A program made the position numbers and the translations under genes. Below the pieces are notes generated by a model. That model was not told the origin of the DNA, searched no databases, and saw only the letters and a program-made list of their open reading frames with translations. A DNA stretch of 45,582 nucleotides from Putridiphycobacter roseus (GTDB taxonomy: Bacteria; Bacteroidota; Bacteroidia; Flavobacteriales_D; Crocinitomicaceae): the NCBI RefSeq assembly GCF_003234935.1, contig NZ_QKSB01000007.1:164272-209853 (forward strand). Reading direction: 5' to 3'. Below, one piece after another: positions 7,248 to 16,407 of the stretch (positions are counted from its first letter, which is position 1; every line of letters starts with the position of its first letter).

Positions 7248-8681
7248 GTGTCAGTAATAAAAAAACTAGCAGGTCAAACGGCCATTTATGGTTTGTCTTC
7301 CATTGTCGGTCGACTTCTCAACTATCTGCTAGTGCCCTTGCATACCTACTTTTTTACCACTTCTGAATATGGTGTAATTAGTGAATTTTATGCTTATGTA
7401 GCTTTCTTAGTGGTATTTTTAATGTTCGGGATGGAAACTACGTTTTTCCGTTTCGTTAATGGCGCGAAAGACAAAGAGAAAACTTTTAATCAGGCTTTTT
7501 CTATTGTTTTGTCTATTAATGTCGTGTTTTTGGGAACAGTTCTACTCTTTGCGCAACCTATTGCCAGTTGGATGATGTATCCCGAACATGCTAATTATGT
7601 AATTTGGTTTGCATTTATATTGGCTTTTGATGCTTTAAGTGCTGTTTTATTAGCGAAATTGAGGTTCCAAAATAAGGCTAAAAAGTTTGCTTTAATTCAA
7701 TTGTCATCCATTGGGGTTACTATTATTTTAAATTTATTTTTCTTATTTGTTTTACTCCCAATTTATCCAGAATTTGGTATCGGCTTTATTTTTATTGCGA
7801 ATTTATTTGCTAGTCTAATTAAGCCTTTGTTTTTGTGGAAAGAAATTAAAGCCATTCGGTTAGTGTGGGATAAATTTCTGGTGAGAACCATGGTAATATT
7901 TGCTTTGCCTATGGTGATTGCTGGTTTTGCTGGAATTGTTAATGAAACCATTGATAGAATTTTATTAAAACGATTACTTATTGACAAAGGAGTGGAATAC
8001 GCCCAGTCTCAAGTCGGAATTTACTCGGCCAATTATAAGCTATCCATTATTATTACACTGTTTATTCAGGCTTTTAGATATGCTGCAGAACCTTTCTTTT
8101 TTGCACAAGAACATAATAAAGATAAAGCAAAAATTTATTCAACAGTCATGACTTATTTTGTCATTGTTGTTTCACTCATTTTTCTTGGGGTCACCTTGTA
8201 TTTAGATATTTTTAAATGGTTCATTAATGAACGTTATTGGGAAGGATTAAAAGTGGTGCCTATTTTATTAATGGCCAATATATTTTTAGGTATCTATTAC
8301 AACCAATCTATTTGGTATAAGTTGGCCAATAAAACTAAATTTGGTGCTTATATCGCTATCGGAGGTGCAATCATTACGCTTTCGCTTAATATTTTGTTTA
8401 TACCCCATTTTGGTTATGTGGGGTCAGCTTGGGCAACTTTAATTGTTTATTTTTTAATGATGCTGGCTTCCCATTTTCTAGGACAGAAATATTATCCCAT
8501 TAAATATAATCTAAGGAAGGTCTTGACGTTTATAATAGTAGCTTGGTTACTCTACTTATTGAGTCGTTTGGTGCAATTTGATAACGGAATATTACAATAT
8601 GGTTTCAGAACTATATTGTTATTTGTATTTGTTGGAGTAGTCTTTTTTATTGAAAATCCGTTGAAATTGTTACAAAAATAA
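7248..8681 (+). CDS. Oligosaccharide flippase family membrane protein
   Basis: A 477-residue protein with about 12-14 hydrophobic segments. It begins MSVIKKLAGQTAIYGLSSIV, with GRLLNYLLVPLHTYFFT next, the usual start of Wzx-like members of the MOP superfamily, which flip lipid-linked sugars across the inner membrane. GTG at 7248 is the only possible start because an in-frame stop lies at 7236. In many Bacteroidota this gene sits directly before dut in the cluster that here starts at 35737; in this window it is about 28 kb away, beside decayed sequence. The substrate (O-antigen, peptidoglycan lipid or other) cannot be told from the sequence. Confidence 0.88.
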   Translation: MSVIKKLAGQTAIYGLSSIVGRLLNYLLVPLHTYFFTTSEYGVISEFYAYVAFLVVFLMFGMETTFFRFVNGAKDKEKTFNQAFSIVLSINVVFLGTVLLFAQPIASWMMYPEHANYVIWFAFILAFDALSAVLLAKLRFQNKAKKFALIQLSSIGVTIILNLFFLFVLLPIYPEFGIGFIFIANLFASLIKPLFLWKEIKAIRLVWDKFLVRTMVIFALPMVIAGFAGIVNETIDRILLKRLLIDKGVEYAQSQVGIYSANYKLSIIITLFIQAFRYAAEPFFFAQEHNKDKAKIYSTVMTYFVIVVSLIFLGVTLYLDIFKWFINERYWEGLKVVPILLMANIFLGIYYNQSIWYKLANKTKFGAYIAIGGAIITLSLNILFIPHFGYVGSAWATLIVYFLMMLASHFLGQKYYPIKYNLRKVLTFIIVAWLLYLLSRLVQFDNGILQYGFRTILLFVFVGVVFFIENPLKLLQK

Positions 8682-8930
8682 AACAGTACTTTATCAATTG
8701 TTATGCAACAATGAAATAGATGTTTTGCTATCAAATAATGCTTTATAAAACTGGTAGGGAGGTTTTACTTTAAAGATTTTAATTCAAAAATAGCCTGCAT
8801 TTTTTTTCTACACCTTACTTTATTTGAACTGCTTTTATGACTAAATATATGTAATAGGTTATTTGGTAAATAGAAAACCCATGTTATACCAATTGTATTA
8901 ATGTTATATTTATGGAATAAATTATAGATT

Positions 8931-10193
8931 ATGACAACTTTAGGTGTGCTTATTTTGGTATTAGTGGTACTTGTTTTAGTATTGGACCCAATTTTAGAAA
9001 AGTGGAAAAGTATTGATATCATTAAAGACAGTAAAAAATGGATGTTAATGGTTTTAGTAGGATTTGCCTTAATATTAATTTTTAATCCTTTTACAAGAAC
9101 AGCTGCTGGTTACCGTACTTTTGTGGAAACTATTAATGGAAATGAAAAAATATTTTTTAATCCAGGCTATCATTTTGCTGGTTTTTTCAGTAAAACTACC
9201 GATTATCCAGATGTAATTACTACCGTTTTTTCTGCGGAAGATCAAGACCAAGTGACTTCGAATCCACCTTTTACCATTCGTTTTAATGACGCGACTAAAG
9301 CAACTGCCCAAGCTACTATTAGATGGAGTTTACCAAACGATACAGATAAAATGATTCAAATTCATAAAGCTTATCGTGGACCTGAGAGACTGGCAAAAAA
9401 TTCATTGGTGCCCTATAGTCGTGAGTGTTTAAAATTTGCTGCACAGCTGATGGAGTCCGAAACACATTACAGTGGTGGTAGATCAAAATTAAAAGAAGAT
9501 TTCAGAGATCAATTACAAAATGGTCAGTACGTATTGGAATACAAGACGGAATATGTTCGCGATTCAATGTCGAATGAAAAAGAAAAAATAACCACTTCTT
9601 TTATTAGAATTGGGGAAGATGGTTTAGCAAGTCGTATTAAATCAGATATTCAACAATATAGCATCAATGTCGATTTTGCTGCCATTGATGAGGTGGATTA
9701 CGAGGAACAAGTAGACCGGAAACTTGCTCAAAAAATTGAACAGTCTACCTTAGAATCGGTTAGTAAACAATCTTTGATTACTGCCCAACAAGAAGCTTTA
9801 ACGGAAAAAGCAAGAGGAGAACAAATGTTGGCTAAAGTGAAAGCGGAACAGGAAGCCGATAAGTTACAAGCGGTGATCCAAGCTGAGAAAGCAAAAGAAG
9901 TGGCCCAACAAGAAGCATTACAAGCGAAGTATATTGCAGATAAGATTGCAGAAGAAGGTAGAGCACAGGCAGAAGCAAATAAGGCATTAGTGTCGGCTGG
10001 TTTAACGCCAGAACAAAGAATGACTATGGATATTGAAATTGCAGATAAGGTGAGTTCAAATATGGCAAAGATTAAGTTTCCTGAGATTATGATTTTTGGT
10101 GGAGGCAGTGGAAACAGCCCAACAAACCCATTTGATGCAGTGGGCTTAGATGCTTACCGTAAAATAGTAGAGAGCATGAGGGGGAGTAAATAA
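8931..10193 (+). CDS. SPFH (band 7 / prohibitin-like) membrane protein
   Basis: A 420-residue protein with two N-terminal membrane segments (about 4-19 and 38-52), the second ending in NPF. An SPFH domain follows (about 55-260, starting TAAGYRTFVETINGNEKIFF), then a long Ala/Glu/Lys/Gln-rich coiled coil (about 265-355), and a short conserved tail with PEIMIFGGGSG. Proteins of this build assemble into large ring-like scaffolds in the inner membrane. They are linked to membrane domains and protease control, but no specific partner is visible here. It is monocistronic: gaps of 249 bp before and 232 bp after, with no other clear gene in them besides a doubtful small ORF. Confidence 0.85.
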   Translation: MTTLGVLILVLVVLVLVLDPILEKWKSIDIIKDSKKWMLMVLVGFALILIFNPFTRTAAGYRTFVETINGNEKIFFNPGYHFAGFFSKTTDYPDVITTVFSAEDQDQVTSNPPFTIRFNDATKATAQATIRWSLPNDTDKMIQIHKAYRGPERLAKNSLVPYSRECLKFAAQLMESETHYSGGRSKLKEDFRDQLQNGQYVLEYKTEYVRDSMSNEKEKITTSFIRIGEDGLASRIKSDIQQYSINVDFAAIDEVDYEEQVDRKLAQKIEQSTLESVSKQSLITAQQEALTEKARGEQMLAKVKAEQEADKLQAVIQAEKAKEVAQQEALQAKYIADKIAEEGRAQAEANKALVSAGLTPEQRMTMDIEIADKVSSNMAKIKFPEIMIFGGGSGNSPTNPFDAVGLDAYRKIVESMRGSK

Positions 10194-10249
10194 TAAGCAT
10201 TGATTTTTGTTATACTTTGTTTGAAGAATGATGTTAACTGATTTTTTAT

Positions 10250-10402
10250 GTGAAAGCTATTTACAATTCTAAATTTTACAATTTACTCGTTTTATATGGT
10301 CTGTATAATTACTTTAGATTAGGGATTTATAAGAAAAGGAGTAAAAACAATTTTCGTAGGTTTAATTCTTATTATGGACACTATAAAAAACTAGAAAAAT
10401 AA
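10250..10402 (+). CDS. Doubtful small basic ORF (50 aa)
   Basis: A GTG-started 50-codon ORF rich in Tyr, Asn, Lys and Arg: VKAIYNSKFYNLLVLYGLYN, then YFRLGIYKKRSKNNFRRF and more. It ends 23 bp before the next gene and fills most of an otherwise empty gap. No family is recognised. The composition is close to what AT-rich non-coding DNA gives, so it may be chance; a hydrophobic start followed by a basic tail would fit a small membrane-associated peptide. Confidence 0.2.
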   Translation: MKAIYNSKFYNLLVLYGLYNYFRLGIYKKRSKNNFRRFNSYYGHYKKLEK

Positions 10403-10425
10403 TTATTAGAAAAACAAATGGAGTT

Positions 10426-11070
10426 ATGAGTAAATTGAAAGTTACTATATTATTATTTATTATTGGTTTGTCTTGGAATTACGCAAATTGCCAGACAAAG
10501 CCATGCGTGCATTTAAGAAGTGGAGCGGTCGTATACTTTGAAAAGGTAATAGCAAATGAATTGAGTAAACGAATTAAATGCGTGGATAGTAATGGTGATA
10601 AAACTGATTATTTAAAAATAGATGTTGAATCTGCTGTTGTTGGATATACTGATAAGCCTAAAACATTAAAGCAAGTAATATTCGTTAAAGTAAATATAAA
10701 TGACAAGACTGTAAGCGCAGGGAATCGAATATTAAAAGTAGTCATTAGAAGTGGAGACGTTTCTATCTTGTCCTATCAAAGAAGTCGTGAGACTGGTGCA
10801 CAACATGCTCAGAAAAGTAGTACTTATACTACAAGTAGCTATACAGAATTTTGTTATATAAAAGATGGAATTTACCATGCTATACCAAGAGTAATGCTCT
10901 ATAAAAAATACAGTATTCTATTTGATAATATGAAAGTATGGTTTAATCATTGTGATAATGTACTTGCCATTTTGGAAAATTATAGTAGAGAGCAAAAGAA
11001 GCGTTTAAACGTTTACAAAGTGCTGTTTGAAATTGAGAAAATTTACTATGACAAATGCTATTTTGAATAA
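10426..11070 (+). CDS. Unrecognised secreted protein
   Basis: A 214-residue protein beginning MSKLKVTILLFIIGLSWNYA, a clear signal peptide with likely cleavage near the Cys-Gln at residues 22-23. The early part (VHLRSGAVVYFEKVIANELS) looks like a beta-rich module seen in secreted Bacteroidota proteins. The middle is Ser/Thr-rich (SSTYTTSSYTEFCYIKDG) and the C-terminal part is basic and probably helical (NYSREQKKRLNVYKVLFEIE). Four Cys in the mature part could form disulphides. I do not recognise a family and assign no function. It is separated from the convergent ATP synthase operon by a strong hairpin terminator at 11195. Confidence 0.6.
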   Translation: MSKLKVTILLFIIGLSWNYANCQTKPCVHLRSGAVVYFEKVIANELSKRIKCVDSNGDKTDYLKIDVESAVVGYTDKPKTLKQVIFVKVNINDKTVSAGNRILKVVIRSGDVSILSYQRSRETGAQHAQKSSTYTTSSYTEFCYIKDGIYHAIPRVMLYKKYSILFDNMKVWFNHCDNVLAILENYSREQKKRLNVYKVLFEIEKIYYDKCYFE

Positions 11071-11194
11071 AGCAAATTAATACATTTTCATTGGATGGAT
11101 TAGATGATGAAACATACCTGAATTTATGAGTCAGGATAAACGGTACGTTTCTAAATTTATTATACAATAGAATTACTGTATTTATTAAACACAA

Positions 11195-11224
11195 AAAAAC
11201 CCAAATCGAAAGATTTGGGTTTTT
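11195..11224. terminator. Bidirectional terminator, ORF 10426 / atpG
   Basis: AACCCAAATC-GAAA-GATTTGGGTT is a perfect 10-bp stem (11198-11221) with a GNRA-type loop, flanked by an A run on the left and a T run on the right. It can therefore terminate both the plus-strand gene at 10426 and the minus-strand ATP synthase operon. Confidence 0.9.
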
Positions 11225-11244
11225 AAATAATACTGTATTACTAT

Positions 11245-12135
11245 TTAACCATTCAATGCTTCAGCACCACCAACAATTTCTAAAATTTCATTGGTAATTG
11301 CAGCTTGACGGGCTTGATTGTATTTTAATTTCAATTCTTTGTTTAACTCCGTAGCGTTATCCGTTGCTTTATGCATTGCTGTCATTCTTGCACCGTGTTC
11401 CCCTGCATGAGATTCCAAAAGAATAGTATAAAATTGTGTTTTTAATGATTTTGGAATTAATTCAGTAATAATTTCAGCTTTAGAAGGCTCAAAAATATAA
11501 TCAGCTGATGCCGTATTTTTTACTGAATTTTCCGTTTGAACTGGCGGTAAAATTGGTAAAAATTGTACTTCCGTTACTATTTGAGTCGCTACATTTTTGA
11601 ATTTATTGTAGACAAAAACTACTTTATCAAATGAACCATTTACGTAAGCTTCCATTATTTTGGATGCCATATCGTTTGCATTTGCAAAATTTAAGTCACC
11701 CCAAATTTCACTTCCTTCTTTTACTATAGCTTCGCTATTACCGTAATGTGCTGTTTTCTTAAAAGTATCAGCAGCTTTTTTTCCAATTGGAAATACGGTA
11801 GTGTTATATGCTGCGTATTTTACATTGGCAATGTGCAACGCTTTTTTTACTACGTAGTTGTTAAAACCACCACATAATCCCCTGTTAGAGGTTACAGGAA
11901 TGATTAAAACGTTTTTAATGGCTCTTTCTTGAGCATATTCATTTTCAGAAGTATCTAAAGAAGCAGAAAGATTGGTTAAAATATCTTGCAATTTATCAGC
12001 ATATGGTCGCATTAGCGTAATCGCATCTTGTGCTCGCTTAAGCTTAGCAGCAGATACCATTTTCATAGCCGAAGTAATTTGCATGGTTGACGAAACCGAT
12101 ACAATTCTATTTCTTATTTCTTTTAAATTAGCCAT
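11245..12135 (-). CDS. atpG: ATP synthase F1 subunit gamma
   Basis: A 296-residue central rotor shaft of F1. The N-terminal helix MANLKEIRNRIVSVSSTMQI with 'TSAMKMVSAAKLKRAQ' and the C-terminal helix 'YNQARQAAITNEILEIVGGAEAL' are the conserved coiled-coil pair that turns inside the alpha3beta3 ring. The middle domain with SNRGLCGGFN is also present. It is the last gene of the minus-strand atp operon, 52 bp after atpA with a hairpin in that gap. atpD and atpC are not in the window. Confidence 0.97.
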   Translation of the reverse strand: MANLKEIRNRIVSVSSTMQITSAMKMVSAAKLKRAQDAITLMRPYADKLQDILTNLSASLDTSENEYAQERAIKNVLIIPVTSNRGLCGGFNNYVVKKALHIANVKYAAYNTTVFPIGKKAADTFKKTAHYGNSEAIVKEGSEIWGDLNFANANDMASKIMEAYVNGSFDKVVFVYNKFKNVATQIVTEVQFLPILPPVQTENSVKNTASADYIFEPSKAEIITELIPKSLKTQFYTILLESHAGEHGARMTAMHKATDNATELNKELKLKYNQARQAAITNEILEIVGGAEALNG

Positions 12136-12150
12136 AATAAAGTTTATAAA

Positions 12151-12176
12151 TTAGGGTGAAATTACTTCCACCCTAA
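12151..12176 (-). other. Hairpin between atpA and atpG
   Basis: TTAGGGTG (12151-12158) and CACCCTAA (12169-12176) form a perfect 8-bp stem in the 52-bp gap between alpha and gamma genes. There is no T tract after it on the minus strand, so a role in RNA stability or processing is more likely than termination. Confidence 0.5.
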
Positions 12177-12187
12177 AGACTTTTATT

Positions 12188-13762
12188 TTAATAATTTGAA
12201 GCAATTTCAGTAGCCACTTTTCCTAATACAGAAGTTTCCTTATCCGTATATTTACCAGCAGCTAAATTATCCATTACATCTTTGTGAGTTGCGTTTAAGG
12301 TAGCAAGTAATTGTTTTTCAAATTCTTTTACCTTGTCAATTGGCACGTTAGTCAATAAGCCTTTTGTACCAGCATAAATAATTGCAATTTGATCTTGAAC
12401 GGTATAAGGATCACCCTCATTTTGTTTTAAGATCTCAACATTTCTTGCACCTTTATCAAGTACACTTTTTGTTGCTGCATCTAAATCAGAACCGAATTTA
12501 GCAAATGCCTCTAATTCTCTATATTGTGCTTGGTCTAATTTCAAAGTACCAGCCACTTTTTTCATAGATTTAATTTGTGCCGAACCACCTACACGAGATA
12601 CTGAAATACCTACGTTAATTGCTGGACGAACACCTGCATTAAACAAGTTAGATTCTAAGAATATCTGACCATCAGTAATCGAAATTACGTTAGTAGGAAT
12701 ATAAGCAGAAACATCACCAGCTTGCGTTTCAATAATTGGTAATGCAGTTAAAGAACCACCACCTTTTACTAAATGTTTAATAGAATCTGGTAAATCATTC
12801 ATTGTTTTAGCAATCGTATCATCATTGATAACTTTTGCTGCTCTCTCTAATAATCTTGAGTGCAAATAGAATACATCTCCAGGATAAGCCTCACGTCCCG
12901 GTGGTCTTCTTAATAGCAAAGAAACCTCACGGTATGCAACTGCTTGTTTTGATAAATCATCATAAACAATTAATGCTGGTCTACCTGTATCTCTAAAATA
13001 CTCACCAATTGCAGCACCTGCGAAAGGAGCATAAAATTGAGTCGTAGCAGAATCAGATGCGTTTGCTGCAACAATAGTAGTATAAGCCATTGCACCAGCT
13101 TTTTCTAATTTGTCAACTAATCCAGCAACTGTTGAACCTTTTTGGCCAATAGCAACATAGATACAGTAAACAGGTTCTCCTTTATCAAAAAATTCTTTTT
13201 GGTTAATGATGGTATCAATAGCAACAGTAGTTTTACCAGTCTGTCTATCTCCAATAATTAACTCTCTTTGTCCTCTACCAATAGGAATCATAGCATCAAT
13301 TGCTTTAATACCTGTTTGTAATGGTTCAGTTACCGGCTGACGATAGATAACACCTGGTGCTTTTCTTTCTAATGGCATTTCAAAAGTTTCCCCTTGAATT
13401 GGACCATTACCATCAATTGGGTTACCCAAAGTATCCACAACACGACCAACAATACCTTCACCTACTTGAAGTGAAGCAGTCATTTTTAATCGCTTTACAG
13501 TATCTCCTTCTACAATATCGTCAGATTTACCCAACAATACAACCCCAACGTTGTCTTCTTCAAGGTTAAGTGCGATTCCTCTTACACCACCTTTAAATTC
13601 AACCATTTCGCCATATTGTACAGAATTTAATCCGTAAACAGTAGCAATCCCATCTCCAACTTGGAGTACAGATCCCACTTCTTCTAATTCAGCATTTGTT
13701 TTAGCTCCTGATAATTGTTCTCTCAAGATAGCAGTTACTTCTGCAGGTTTGATATTAGCCAT
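12188..13762 (-). CDS. atpA: ATP synthase F1 subunit alpha
   Basis: A 524-residue subunit, full length. The Walker A loop [15 protein letters not shown] (about 170-184), the '[31 protein letters not shown]' region (shown in the translation, with the DD of Walker B) and the arginine-finger segment '[15 protein letters not shown]' are intact. It forms the non-catalytic nucleotide sites of the F1 ring alternating with beta. It lies 31 bp after atpH and 52 bp before atpG. Confidence 0.98.
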   Translation of the reverse strand: MANIKPAEVTAILREQLSGAKTNAELEEVGSVLQVGDGIATVYGLNSVQYGEMVEFKGGVRGIALNLEEDNVGVVLLGKSDDIVEGDTVKRLKMTASLQVGEGIVGRVVDTLGNPIDGNGPIQGETFEMPLERKAPGVIYRQPVTEPLQTGIKAIDAMIPIGRGQRELIIGDRQTGKTTVAIDTIINQKEFFDKGEPVYCIYVAIGQKGSTVAGLVDKLEKAGAMAYTTIVAANASDSATTQFYAPFAGAAIGEYFRDTGRPALIVYDDLSKQAVAYREVSLLLRRPPGREAYPGDVFYLHSRLLERAAKVINDDTIAKTMNDLPDSIKHLVKGGGSLTALPIIETQAGDVSAYIPTNVISITDGQIFLESNLFNAGVRPAINVGISVSRVGGSAQIKSMKKVAGTLKLDQAQYRELEAFAKFGSDLDAATKSVLDKGARNVEILKQNEGDPYTVQDQIAIIYAGTKGLLTNVPIDKVKEFEKQLLATLNATHKDVMDNLAAGKYTDKETSVLGKVATEIASNY

Positions 13763-13787
13763 GTTCTAATATTTATTTATTAAACTT

Positions 13788-13807
13788 TACTACTTAATTA
13801 AGTAGTA
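13788..13807 (-). other. Palindrome over atpH stop codon
   Basis: TACTACTTAATTAAGTAGTA is a perfect 20-bp palindrome that includes the atpH stop codon and lies before atpA. It could fold in the mRNA as a small intercistronic hairpin, but it is AT-rich and weak. Confidence 0.3.
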
Positions 13808-14330
13808 TATTTTTTAAGTTAGAAAATTTACTCGCTACTGACGAGTCTATTTGTTTATCTTCAATGTTAATAATAAAACCACCGATAATAGATGGATCAA
13901 TTTTTTCAACCAATTCAATTTTACCTGTTGTGATTGTTTTAATTTTTGATATTATTTTTTCTTTGGTTGCTGCATCTAATTCAATAGCCGAAGTTAATAC
14001 AACATCTACAATGTTATTGTGTTTTTTGTATAGTTCAGTATAACTAGCTGCAATAGCTGGTAATATTCCTTCTCTAGAATGTTTTGTAATTAATTCTAAA
14101 AATGAAATAGATAAAGTTTGCATGTTATCCGAAAATAACGCTTTAAAAATATCAATTTTTTTTGACTCGTGTACAATTGGATTGCTCAATAAGTCTGCAA
14201 AATCTTTAGACTCTGCACAAACAGCCGACAATTCCACCATATCTTCATTCACTTTATCCAACAAGTTGTTTTCTAAAGCTAATTCTAGTAATGACGTAGC
14301 GTAACGTGATGCAACTAAAGTTCCTTTCAT
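13794..14330 (-). CDS. atpH: ATP synthase F1 subunit delta
   Basis: A 178-residue OSCP/delta subunit, normal length. It starts MKGTLVASRYATSLLELALE and has the family's C-terminal signature 'IDPSIIGGFIINIEDKQIDSSVASKFSNL' (around residues 143-171). It links the b-subunit stalk to the top of F1. It follows atpF by 7 bp, so the two are probably translated together. Confidence 0.95.
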   Translation of the reverse strand: MKGTLVASRYATSLLELALENNLLDKVNEDMVELSAVCAESKDFADLLSNPIVHESKKIDIFKALFSDNMQTLSISFLELITKHSREGILPAIAASYTELYKKHNNIVDVVLTSAIELDAATKEKIISKIKTITTGKIELVEKIDPSIIGGFIINIEDKQIDSSVASKFSNLKNILLN

Positions 14331-14337
14331 GTTCTAA

Positions 14338-14832
14338 TTAATTTAAGCTAATTTCATCAGCTAATTGATTAGCTAATTTTTTTTGGTTTTCGCTTGTAGT
14401 TAATTCACTTTTTACAATCTTTTCTGCTATAGCTATAGATAAAGATGCAACATGCGTTTTAATTTCAGCCATTGCCGCGTTTTTGTCGTTCGTGATTGCT
14501 TTGTGAGCATCACTTACAATCTTATCCGCTGCAGCTGTCGCTTTATCTTTTGCTTCTGCAAGAATAGTAGCTCCTGCTTCACCAGCTTCCTTGATCATTT
14601 GATCACGCTCAATTCTTGCTTCCTTTAACAAAGTTTCGTTTTGCGCATTTAAAGCTGCCATTTCAGCTTTTGTTTTTTCCGCTAAGCTCAATGCATCTGA
14701 AATGCTGTTTTCACGGTCGTTTACCGCTTTTAACATTGGTTTCCATGCAAACTTTGCTAATAATAGCATAAGGATTACAAATACAATTGTACTCCAAACT
14801 ATAGTTCCGATTGAGGGGGTTAATAATTCCAT
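14338..14832 (-). CDS. atpF: ATP synthase Fo subunit b
   Basis: A 164-residue peripheral stalk subunit. The start at 14832 (MELLTPSIGTIVWSTIVFVI) gives the standard membrane helix followed by KFAWKPML; a longer reading from 14892 would extend through the intercistronic hairpin and is rejected. The rest is the long Ala/Lys/Glu helix (SLAEKTKAEMAALNAQNETL and on) that pairs as a coiled coil. It is separated from atpE by 72 bp containing a strong hairpin. Confidence 0.95.
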   Translation of the reverse strand: MELLTPSIGTIVWSTIVFVILMLLLAKFAWKPMLKAVNDRENSISDALSLAEKTKAEMAALNAQNETLLKEARIERDQMIKEAGEAGATILAEAKDKATAAADKIVSDAHKAITNDKNAAMAEIKTHVASLSIAIAEKIVKSELTTSENQKKLANQLADEISLN

Positions 14833-14863
14833 ATTTTTTAATAATAGTGTTAAAACAAAATAA

Positions 14864-14894
14864 ACTTGAATGTAGGCAAACCCTACATTCAAGT
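14864..14894 (-). other. Strong hairpin between atpE and atpF
   Basis: ACTTGAATGTAGG (14864-14876) and CCTACATTCAAGT (14882-14894) form a perfect 13-bp stem with a 5-nt loop, directly after the c-subunit gene on the minus strand. A run of T (minus strand) precedes the stem and a broken T-rich stretch (TTATTTTGTTTT) follows it. It could stabilise the upstream atpE message or cause partial termination. Confidence 0.7.
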
Positions 14895-14904
14895 CTTAAA
14901 AAAA

Positions 14905-15117
<213 letters not shown>

Positions 15118-15140
15118 TTAACAATTAATTTACTTATTTA

Positions 15141-16325
15141 TTAATGGTGACCATCATCTACAGCTGCGCCAATAAACATTGACGATAACATTGTAAAAAT
15201 ATAAGCCTGTAAAAAGGCCACCAAGGTGATTTCCAACACAGAAATGAATAATGCTAAAGGTACAGATAGTCCTGCCCAAGCTACATTATGGTTGATGAAT
15301 ATGATTCCGATTATGGATAATACGATAATGTGTCCTGCAGTGATGTTTGCAAACAAACGAATAGTTAAGGCTGCTGGCTTAATTAAAATTCCCATCAACT
15401 CAATTGGTACTAATATTGGATATAATGCTACAGGTACTCCAGGAGGCATTAACATGTGTTTCCAAAATGCCCATTTAGAATTAATTAATTGAATGATTAA
15501 GGTCATTAATGCCAAAGTTAAGGTAATCGCAATGTTACCTGTCATGTTAATACCACCAATGAATGGAATTAAGCCTAATAAATTACCAAACCAAATAAAG
15601 AAAAATACGGTTAACAAATAAGGCATAAATTTCATGTATCTGTCTCCAATACTATCTTTCGCAAAATCTCTAACAAATAATACTAATGGCTCCATCCATT
15701 TTGCAATACCTTTTGGCGATTCTGGTTTCGCTGTTTTGTATTTTTTTGCTGCTGCAGTAAATACTAATAACATGATGATAGCGACAATAAATACTGCTGC
15801 AATTACTTTGGTGATGGATAAATCTAATGGCAATACTGCATTGGTTGCAGTATGTGTTTCATGGTCAATGGACAATACTTTTTCTCCAGCATTTAGTTGA
15901 TAAATCTTCTCGTGGTGCTTTACAAAAGACATCCCATTTTTTTCAAAAATATGATGTCCTGCATCATCATGATGAAAGGCAGAAGACATAAAGGTAACTA
16001 AACCATTGTCTGTCCACAATATAATAGGTAATGGAACGGATACAGCATCATGTCCATCTCCCCATAAATGAATATCGTGCGCATCTAATACGTGGTGGAT
16101 TGGATCGAAACCTGAAGCTTCTTCCGTTTCTTCAGCACTGTGATGTGCTCCTTCTTTAGTATGAATTTCTTCGTGTTTTTCTTCATGAACAGTTTCAGAA
16201 ACTGCTTCTTCTGTCATGTTAACAACAAACTCATTCAATAATCGTGAAATGTCATCTTGGGCATATACTACGCTTGAAAAAGCGATTAATGTAACGAAGA
16301 GACAAGCTTTAAATACCTTTTTCAT
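15141..16325 (-). CDS. atpB: ATP synthase Fo subunit a, with periplasmic N-terminal extension
   Basis: A 394-residue subunit. The start at 16325 (MKKVFKACLFVTLIAFSSVV, then YAQ) gives a clean signal-like first helix; a longer reading from 16400 has no support. Residues about 22-190 form a His/Glu-rich extension (HEEKHEEIHTKEGAHHSAEE and others). The membrane part follows, with the essential Arg in IRLFANITAGHII and the helix FLQAYIFTMLSSMFI. Bacteroidota a subunits commonly carry such a long extracytoplasmic N-terminal part, so it is about 150 residues longer than the E. coli protein. It forms the proton half-channels next to the c ring. Confidence 0.96.
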   Translation of the reverse strand: MKKVFKACLFVTLIAFSSVVYAQDDISRLLNEFVVNMTEEAVSETVHEEKHEEIHTKEGAHHSAEETEEASGFDPIHHVLDAHDIHLWGDGHDAVSVPLPIILWTDNGLVTFMSSAFHHDDAGHHIFEKNGMSFVKHHEKIYQLNAGEKVLSIDHETHTATNAVLPLDLSITKVIAAVFIVAIIMLLVFTAAAKKYKTAKPESPKGIAKWMEPLVLFVRDFAKDSIGDRYMKFMPYLLTVFFFIWFGNLLGLIPFIGGINMTGNIAITLTLALMTLIIQLINSKWAFWKHMLMPPGVPVALYPILVPIELMGILIKPAALTIRLFANITAGHIIVLSIIGIIFINHNVAWAGLSVPLALFISVLEITLVAFLQAYIFTMLSSMFIGAAVDDGHH

Positions 16326-16407
16326 ATCAACTCTAATGACGCAAATTTGGCGTAAATCAAAAATTTTGCGCAAAGATATGGATAAAAAGTTAACTGACAA
16401 GAATATT

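Noticed and set aside
8682..8930. Gene in the gap before the SPFH protein
   Set aside because: Only very short ORFs occur on either strand; the 85-codon minus-strand ORF at 8765-9022 runs into the SPFH gene and has no family features.
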